Shown: one piece after another, positions 6,284 to 10,887 of the stretch
How the letters are laid out: each line of letters begins with the position of its first letter
Numbering within the stretch: the stretch's first letter is position 1
Source: Chloroflexota bacterium
GTDB taxonomy: Bacteria > Chloroflexota > Ktedonobacteria > Ktedonobacterales > Ktedonobacteraceae
NCBI GenBank assembly: GCA_005881295.1
Contig: VBHS01000295.1
Coordinates: 1-10,887 of the forward strand
DNA length: 10,887 nt
Direction of reading: 5' to 3'
Position numbers and translations under genes: made by a program
The notes under the pieces: generated by a model
What the model was told of the DNA's origin: nothing
Database searches by the model: none
The model's input: only the letters and a program-made list of their open reading frames with translations

Positions 6284-7096
6284 TCACCACCCAATCCATC
6301 GCCGTTGGGCCAGTCGCCGCACCGTTGCATAGGCTTGCTGGGCTTCTTTTGACCTTCCTAGATGCTTGAGCACTTCCGCTTTGTTCATCCAGGCCTGCTC
6401 TAAGTTGGGGTTGAGCGCAAGCAGCTTTTCGTATACTCCTAAGGCATCCGCATAGCACTTGAGTTTACGGAGCGAATGGGCTTTCACGCTGTACGCTTCT
6501 GCATAGCCAGGAGCGAGCTGAATGGCACGCTCAGCGGGACCAAGGGCTTCCGCATACCGCTTCAGTTTCACGAGGGCAGAGCCCTTATTCGCATAGTAGG
6601 CGGCATGGGTAGGAGTACGCAGGATTGCTCGTTCAAAGGCATCCAGGGCCTCTTTGTCGTGACCGGAGGCAGAGAGGACTAATCCGATGCCATTGGAGGC
6701 TTCTGCATGCGAGGGGTCAAGTTCAAGCGCATGCTCAAAGGCCATCAGCGCTTCGAGCGAACGATTGAGGCCATGGAGGGCGAGACCCTTGCCAGTGTAC
6801 GCCTCCGCATTAGTGGGATGCAGGTGAATTTGAAACTCCCAGGCATCTCTTGCTTTGGAGAAAGCGTCAAAGGCTTCCTCGTTGCGCCTGAGCTTCAAGA
6901 GCGTAAAGCCCTTACGGTTGTACACAGCAGCGGCGCTCGGGTCAAGGAGCAGCGCGTGTATATAGGCTTCAAGGGCATCTTCATACCGTTTCACCTGGTA
7001 GTGAGCCTCGCCATCTGCAAGCCATTGCTCTTTTGTCCTCTGAAAGAGGTACGGCATACCGCCATGCGTATTGATAGAGTCACTTCCGTTCCCCAT
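6284..7096 (-). CDS. Tetratricopeptide repeat (TPR) protein
   Basis: A 270-residue protein made almost entirely of 34-residue helix-turn-helix TPR units, about six to seven of them. Each shows the pattern of small/aromatic residues as in AEAYTGKGLALHGLNRSLEA, AEASNGIGLVLSASGHDKEA and AYYANKGSALVKLKRYAEA, with the conserved Pro after the second helix (LDPS, RTPT, LAPG, LNPN). One unit (FDAFSKARDAWEFQIHLHPTNAEAY) has an insertion of several residues. TPR arrays are protein-binding scaffolds; there is no signal peptide or membrane helix, so it is probably cytoplasmic. Its ATG is 4 bases after the stop of the pseudokinase gene, whose end contains its AAAGGA ribosome binding site, so it is co-translated with the kinases and may bind them or their targets. 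Last gene of the operon. Confidence 0.88.
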   Translation of the reverse strand: MGNGSDSINTHGGMPYLFQRTKEQWLADGEAHYQVKRYEDALEAYIHALLLDPSAAAVYNRKGFTLLKLRRNEEAFDAFSKARDAWEFQIHLHPTNAEAYTGKGLALHGLNRSLEALMAFEHALELDPSHAEASNGIGLVLSASGHDKEALDAFERAILRTPTHAAYYANKGSALVKLKRYAEALGPAERAIQLAPGYAEAYSVKAHSLRKLKCYADALGVYEKLLALNPNLEQAWMNKAEVLKHLGRSKEAQQAYATVRRLAQRRWIGW

Positions 7097-7100
7097 AGGA

Positions 7101-9122
7101 TTATCCTTTGCCTTGCTTGATCAAGGCGTTCCACACCTGTACGGTTCCTTCAATGCCACCAGAGGCAATGTACCTGCCATTGGGAGACCACGCAACTGAT
7201 TGCACCGCGAAGATGTGATGTGTGTACGTGAAGATCTGCTCTCCAGTAAAGCTGTTCCAGATCTGGACATCATGGCTTATCGAAGCAACGTATCTGCTAT
7301 CGGGTGACCATATCACAGCTTCTACTGGACTATGTTGATAGCCGCCTTGCTGGTTATACGTCAGGGGATTCTGTTGTTGCTGTCCGTTGCTCTCGAAGAG
7401 GGCCACGGACCAGACCTGTGCTGTACCACCTACATCTCCTGACGCGATGTGCTTGCCATCGGGTGACCACGCGACCGTATAGACCGGGACTGCGTGCCCG
7501 CTATAGGTGTAGACGGGGCGTCCCGTGGCAGCCTCCCAGACTTGCACGGTCGCATCATAACTTGCCGAGGCGATGTACCTACTGTCAGGTGACCAGGCGA
7601 CCGAACATATTTTGTCGGTATGTCCGCGATAGATAACAGCCTGCTGCCCGCTGGCGACCCCCCAGACCTGTACGGTCGTATCGAAGCTCCCCGAGGCGAT
7701 GTACTTGCCATCAGGCGAACTGGCGAGCGTAATCACCCAGTTGGTATGTCCAGCATACGTGCGTTGGAGCTGCCCGGTCGCCGCGTTCCATACCCAGACG
7801 ATGGAGTCGTCACCGCCAGCAGCAATAGCATTGCCCTCAGGCAGCCAGATGACGTCCTCAATCCGCCGCCGGAGATGAGGAGCATGAAAGTCGATGACAT
7901 GCAGCCCTGTGTTGGCATCCCATGCCTGTACGTGACCGTTCGCGTTTCCCATGACAAGGCGCATCCCATCGGGGGACCACGCCACTCCCAGGACACCACC
8001 GCCAGCATTATAAGTGCAGATGGTACCTCCTATGTTCGGACTATAGACCGGGTGCGGTACTATATTAAGAACCTGAGATTCCACCAACCACGCCAGGGTA
8101 CCGCTGGCCGCCGCGAGCCCTACGAATCCTCCCACTTTCAACAGCGAGCGGCGAGATAAGAGGCGTTTCTTCAGGGACGGTGTGGGAGTTTGCTCTGTCG
8201 CGAGGAGTTGCAGTTCCTGCTGTTGCAATTCCTGTCTGATCATCACCAGGCTCATGAATGGCCTTTTGTGTACATCCTTGTGGATCATCTGCCGGATTAA
8301 CCGTTTGAGCGGCAAAGACTGCGCGCGCCTGGAGCGCTTCCGCAGCTTTGGAAGAGCGATATGCAAGAGAGAGCGTAAGGACATTTTCCCTGCCTGTAAC
8401 CGGCGCAGGATTCTCCCCAGGCTATAAACGGATCGACTCTGCGACATGGCGGCTGCCGGGGGAACCATCCCGGTATCTAACAGGTAGAGTTTCCCGTCAG
8501 GCGTGCGCCAGATAGAGCTCATCTTGAGATCCTTGAGGCCGAGAGGCGATTGGCTGAGGTGCAGGTAGTCGAGCACCGTCGCGAGCTGGATGCCACTATC
8601 AAGCACTTCCTCGACAGGAAGCGCTCGATTTTTCCTCTTCCCCAGGTAGGCTTCGAGCGTCTCACCCTCGAGGAAGTCCATCACGAAATACCAGCGCTGA
8701 TTTTCGACAAAATACTCGTAGATGCGCGGAAGGTTGGGATGGATCAGACTTGCCAGGAGAAGCATCTCGCGCTTACCGGCTTCAATCAACTCCGCAGCAT
8801 CTTGAGCCTCTTGCGTGCTTTGCTGATTCTGGCCGATCTCCTTGAGCGCTACCACGCGATTGCCGAACTGGATGTCCTGCGCTTTGTACACGGTACTTAC
8901 CTCACCGGCGCTCAGCACCTCAAGGATACGATAGCGCTGATGAATGATGACATCTGAGAGGAGCAGGCCGGTGAGTGGATTCGTTGTGGCGCCAGTTCCT
9001 CCTGTGACTGGGGAGAGCGGCTGGCCACAGGCAAAGCAATGCGTGGCCTGTGCCGGATTAATCGCGCCACACGCTTGACAATATATCGAGGTAGAAACGT
9101 TAGCGTTTACACTGCTCGCCAT
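7101..9122 (-). CDS. Zinc-ribbon / degenerate Ser/Thr kinase / WD40 fusion protein (probable pseudokinase)
   Basis: 673 residues from ATG 9122. Domain order: zinc ribbon (CxxC 15-18, CxxC 29-32), protein-kinase-like domain (~64-301), basic linker with twin-arginine motif SRRSLLK (323-329) and hydrophobic helix to ~347, then seven WD40 blades (~370-666) with a Gln-rich insertion between blades 5 and 6. The ATP lysine (VALK, K94) and helix-C Glu119 remain. The glycine loop reads LSAGEVSTVY with two glycines lost, the catalytic loop KDLKMSS keeps Asp198 but has Ser in place of the metal-binding Asn, DFG is DTG, and some 20 residues of activation segment including APE are missing. This indicates a pseudokinase, possibly a regulator of the kinase encoded just upstream. 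The frame stays open to 9272, but the start at 9122 begins directly before the zinc ribbon and overlaps the preceding stop by 16 bases. Confidence 0.88.
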   Translation of the reverse strand: MASSVNANVSTSIYCQACGAINPAQATHCFACGQPLSPVTGGTGATTNPLTGLLLSDVIIHQRYRILEVLSAGEVSTVYKAQDIQFGNRVVALKEIGQNQQSTQEAQDAAELIEAGKREMLLLASLIHPNLPRIYEYFVENQRWYFVMDFLEGETLEAYLGKRKNRALPVEEVLDSGIQLATVLDYLHLSQSPLGLKDLKMSSIWRTPDGKLYLLDTGMVPPAAAMSQSRSVYSLGRILRRLQAGKMSLRSLLHIALPKLRKRSRRAQSLPLKRLIRQMIHKDVHKRPFMSLVMIRQELQQQELQLLATEQTPTPSLKKRLLSRRSLLKVGGFVGLAAASGTLAWLVESQVLNIVPHPVYSPNIGGTICTYNAGGGVLGVAWSPDGMRLVMGNANGHVQAWDANTGLHVIDFHAPHLRRRIEDVIWLPEGNAIAAGGDDSIVWVWNAATGQLQRTYAGHTNWVITLASSPDGKYIASGSFDTTVQVWGVASGQQAVIYRGHTDKICSVAWSPDSRYIASASYDATVQVWEAATGRPVYTYSGHAVPVYTVAWSPDGKHIASGDVGGTAQVWSVALFESNGQQQQNPLTYNQQGGYQHSPVEAVIWSPDSRYVASISHDVQIWNSFTGEQIFTYTHHIFAVQSVAWSPNGRYIASGGIEGTVQVWNALIKQGKG
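7125..8015 (-). repeat. Seven WD40 repeats in the pseudokinase gene
   Basis: Seven units of about 42 codons, ending in VQAWDANTG, VWVWNAATG, VQVWGVASG, VQVWEAATG, AQVWSVALF, VQIWNSFTG and VQVWNA, make one complete propeller. The middle units are similar at the DNA level too, for example the phrase coding for SPDGKYIASG and its variants. Confidence 0.85.
8072..8160 (-). other. Internal twin-arginine motif and hydrophobic helix (pseudokinase)
   Basis: Within the protein encoded at 7101-9122 the sequence SRRSLLKVGGFVGLAAASG, continuing to TLAWLV, matches the Tat signal pattern S/T-R-R-x-F/L-L-K plus an h-region. The two Arg codons are at 8148-8153. It sits between the kinase-like domain and the WD40 propeller rather than at the N-terminus. 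A plain membrane anchor is the alternative. Confidence 0.55.
9107..9122 (-). promoter_or_regulatory. 16-base gene overlap coupling kinase and pseudokinase
   Basis: The pseudokinase ATG (9122-9120) lies 16 bases before the end of the kinase stop TAA (9109-9107), in a different frame. No strong Shine-Dalgarno precedes it (GGAGATGGGA is 10 or more bases away), so translation probably depends on ribosomes finishing the kinase gene. Confidence 0.65.
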
Positions 9123-10887
9123 ATCTGCACCGTCCCATCTCCACTGCCGGAGGCAATATATTGTCCCTCCGGTGACCACGTCACGGACGTCACCTGGCCG
9201 GCATGGCCGCGATACATCAGAATCTCGCCCTGTAAAGCCCATGCTTGATTGCTGGCCGGGCCTATAGACCACACCTGTACAGTGTGGTCATCCCCGCCTG
9301 AGGCGATACGCGCTTCGGGTCCAGGGAGCAGTCGTGCTCCTACCTGCCATGCGACCGCATTGACCGCACCTGCGTGGCCGCGATAGGTAAAAAGGGAGCG
9401 TCCCGTCGCCGCATCCCACACTTGCACGGTTCCGTCGGTCCCGCCCGAGGCGATTTGACTGCTATCGGGCGACCAGCTGACCGCATTGATCGCAGCAGTA
9501 TGACCGCGATAGGTTACAGAAGTTTGTCCCCTGCTCGCATCCCAGACCTTCACGATACCATCGGCTGCGCCCGAGGCGATGTGTTTCCCATCGGGTGACC
9601 AGGCCAGGGTGAGCACCGTCTGAGTATGGTCGGTGTACGTGAAGATGAATTTTCCTGTTGCTGCTGAACGCACCTCGACAGCCCTGTTCCCGCTAACAGC
9701 AGCGATCCTGCTCCCCCCTGGCGACCAGGCCAGGGCATTGACATTGCCAGGGAAGCCAAAACGAAAGAGTCTCTCATCCCCTGTTCCGATACTCCAGGAG
9801 TCTATCGTGTCGTTGCCCAGCGCTGCGGCAAGATGTATGTTATCTGAGGACCAGGCCAGGGCATCTACTCTCTGGCCGTTCGTTGCAAAAAGAGCCGGCA
9901 CACTTTCACGAGAGAGAAGTCTCTTCTCTGCCGGATACATGGCAAGATCAGGGACAATGACAAGGATTCCTGTGTTCGCATCCCAGACCTGTACCGAGCT
10001 ATCGAATGTGCCGGCGGAAGCGATGTACTGCCCGTGGGGGGACCAGGAGACGGCTGTCACCGATCCTGCATGGCCGTGATACGTGTAAAGAGGTTTGCTG
10101 AGAAGCCTGGCGTGGGCAGGTGTTGCAGGGGAAAGGGAATGTGCCGGGGTCGTTCCAGTGAACGGGTGCGCTAACAACATGTCTATCACGTTTGGCTTTT
10201 CAACGATGAATGTCGCGAGAGCGAAACCGGCGCTACACGTTGCTACCACGCTGAGGCAGCCTCTCAAAAAGGTTCTCCGTTTGACCACATGGCTCGATTT
10301 TTGCGCCGACACTTGAGCAAGGATGCGCTGTAATTCCTGTTTGACCATGGCCATGCTTGCCGGTCGTTTGCTCATCTCCATCTCCACCATTTGCTCGAGG
10401 AGAACGTTGAGTTGAGCAAAGATGGGCGATCCGCTTGATGGTACAGGCTTAAAATGAAACAGGGCAAGCGAGGGATCATCGCCCGTCAAAAGCTGGTGCA
10501 GCGTGGCGCCGAGGCCGTAGATATCCGATTGCGAGGTTGTTTGCGCTTTGCCATACTGTTCGGGTGCGGCGTAGCCTTTTGAGCCGAGAGGAATGGTATC
10601 CTTCGCCTTCCCCGGCTTGAAGTGCCGCGCGATGCCAAAATCAATCAGGTACACGTGGTTGTCGGCGGTGCGCATGATATTCGCAGGCTTGAGGTCGCGA
10701 AAGATAATGGGTGGCTGGTGGGTATGCAGGTAGTCGAGCACCGTACACAGTTGGATACCGATTTCAAGAACCATCTCAACCGGGAGGAGCTGGGAGTATT
10801 TGCCCAGGTAGTCTTCCAGGGTATCGCCCGCGATAAAGTCCATCACCACGTAGGAGCGCCCCTGCTCGCTAAAATGATCGTGAATGC
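9107..10887 (-). CDS. Ser/Thr protein kinase with WD40 propeller, N-terminus outside the window
   Basis: 593 residues minus the beginning are visible; the frame runs unbroken off the right edge, so N-lobe residues (glycine loop, ATP lysine) are missing here. Counting from the first whole codon (10885): the hinge region SYVVMDFIAGDTL, catalytic loop FRDLKPAN (62-69), IDFGIAR (81-87), GYAAPEQYG with the APE Glu109, SQSDIYGLG (117-125), and KRP (173-175) of the last subdomain are all intact, so this is an active kinase of the bacterial PknB/Pkn-type. Then come KRRTFLRG (202-209) with a hydrophobic helix to ~229, a Ser/Thr/Pro-rich linker, and seven WD40 blades (~267-592). The kinase should phosphorylate Ser/Thr on partners; the propeller probably senses or binds a ligand or protein. 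It is followed by the pseudokinase gene with a 16-base overlap. Confidence 0.9.
   Translation of the reverse strand, partial: IHDHFSEQGRSYVVMDFIAGDTLEDYLGKYSQLLPVEMVLEIGIQLCTVLDYLHTHQPPIIFRDLKPANIMRTADNHVYLIDFGIARHFKPGKAKDTIPLGSKGYAAPEQYGKAQTTSQSDIYGLGATLHQLLTGDDPSLALFHFKPVPSSGSPIFAQLNVLLEQMVEMEMSKRPASMAMVKQELQRILAQVSAQKSSHVVKRRTFLRGCLSVVATCSAGFALATFIVEKPNVIDMLLAHPFTGTTPAHSLSPATPAHARLLSKPLYTYHGHAGSVTAVSWSPHGQYIASAGTFDSSVQVWDANTGILVIVPDLAMYPAEKRLLSRESVPALFATNGQRVDALAWSSDNIHLAAALGNDTIDSWSIGTGDERLFRFGFPGNVNALAWSPGGSRIAAVSGNRAVEVRSAATGKFIFTYTDHTQTVLTLAWSPDGKHIASGAADGIVKVWDASRGQTSVTYRGHTAAINAVSWSPDSSQIASGGTDGTVQVWDAATGRSLFTYRGHAGAVNAVAWQVGARLLPGPEARIASGGDDHTVQVWSIGPASNQAWALQGEILMYRGHAGQVTSVTWSPEGQYIASGSGDGTVQIWRAV
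9110..10087 (-). repeat. Seven WD40 repeats in the active kinase gene
   Basis: Seven units close a full propeller: blade ends VQVWDANTG, IDSWSIGTG, VEVRSAATG, VKVWDASRG, VQVWDAATG, VQVWSIGPA and VQIWRAV. Blades 2 and 3 are the most diverged (blade 3 has Arg instead of the Trp); blades 4, 5 and 7 keep the classic GH...D core and are alike in DNA, suggesting recent duplication. Confidence 0.85.
10199..10282 (-). other. Internal twin-arginine motif and hydrophobic helix (active kinase)
   Basis: KRRTFLRGCLSVVATCSAGF, continuing ALATFIV, lies between the kinase domain and the WD40 propeller. The Arg pair is encoded at 10274-10279. It fits the Tat pattern R-R-x-F-L-R plus a moderately hydrophobic stretch, and is preceded by a polar region. 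Its presence at the same place in the neighbouring pseudokinase argues that it is functional. Confidence 0.55.

Noticed and set aside
7620..8159. 179-codon plus-strand frame opposite the WD40 region
   Set aside because: Antisense to the WD40 repeats, reflecting their repetitive codon pattern.
9123..9272. 50-residue N-terminal extension of the pseudokinase
   Set aside because: It lies wholly inside the last WD40 blades of the upstream kinase gene in another frame and reads as Arg/Gly/Asp-rich noise; the zinc ribbon begins just after the ATG at 9122.
7104..10090. Regularly spaced similar phrases that might suggest a CRISPR array
   Set aside because: The period of about 126 bases in frame, with coding conservation, is that of WD40 repeats; there are no identical short repeats with unique spacers.

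Overview
The window most resembles a Chloroflexota genome of the Ktedonobacteria type. The inference rests on gene style: serine/threonine kinases fused to seven-bladed WD40 propellers, one with an N-terminal zinc ribbon, together with a ComA/Hsa32-like protein. No rRNA, tRNA, CRISPR array, transposase or integrase is visible.

Left part (1-1927): about 330 bases of AT-rich DNA without a convincing gene. Next is a minus-strand, AT-rich gene for a polytopic GT-C-type membrane glycosyltransferase. A strong 21-bp inverted repeat overlaps its stop codon, and a good sigma-70-like promoter (TTGGGG-17-TATAAT) lies upstream. Base composition in this part is visibly lower in GC than in the rest.

Middle (1928-6230): a plus-strand CoA-binding (YccU-type) protein converges on a minus-strand pair, an SDR oxidoreductase followed by a YjbQ-family protein. 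The convergence point carries a hairpin and a 24-bp-period repeat that supplies the last codons of yjbQ. Divergent from the SDR is a tight plus-strand operon, an MmgE/PrpD dehydratase-like protein overlapping by ATGA with a phosphosulfolactate synthase-like (ComA/Hsa32) protein. The pair may act on one small organic acid or sulfonate, but the substrate cannot be read from sequence.

Right part (6284-10887): a compact minus-strand operon of three genes. The first is a kinase-WD40 protein with intact catalytic motifs, its N-terminus beyond the window. The second, overlapping it by 16 bases, is a zinc-ribbon/kinase-like/WD40 protein whose kinase domain has lost the glycine loop, the catalytic-loop Asn, the DFG Phe and most of the activation segment, so it looks like a pseudokinase. 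The third is a TPR protein starting 4 bases after the second gene stops. Both kinase-like proteins carry a twin-arginine motif plus hydrophobic stretch between the cytoplasmic-type kinase domain and the propeller. This suggests a membrane-spanning sensor whose folded propeller could be exported by Tat. The active kinase, pseudokinase and TPR adaptor set is the best candidate here for an undescribed signalling module.
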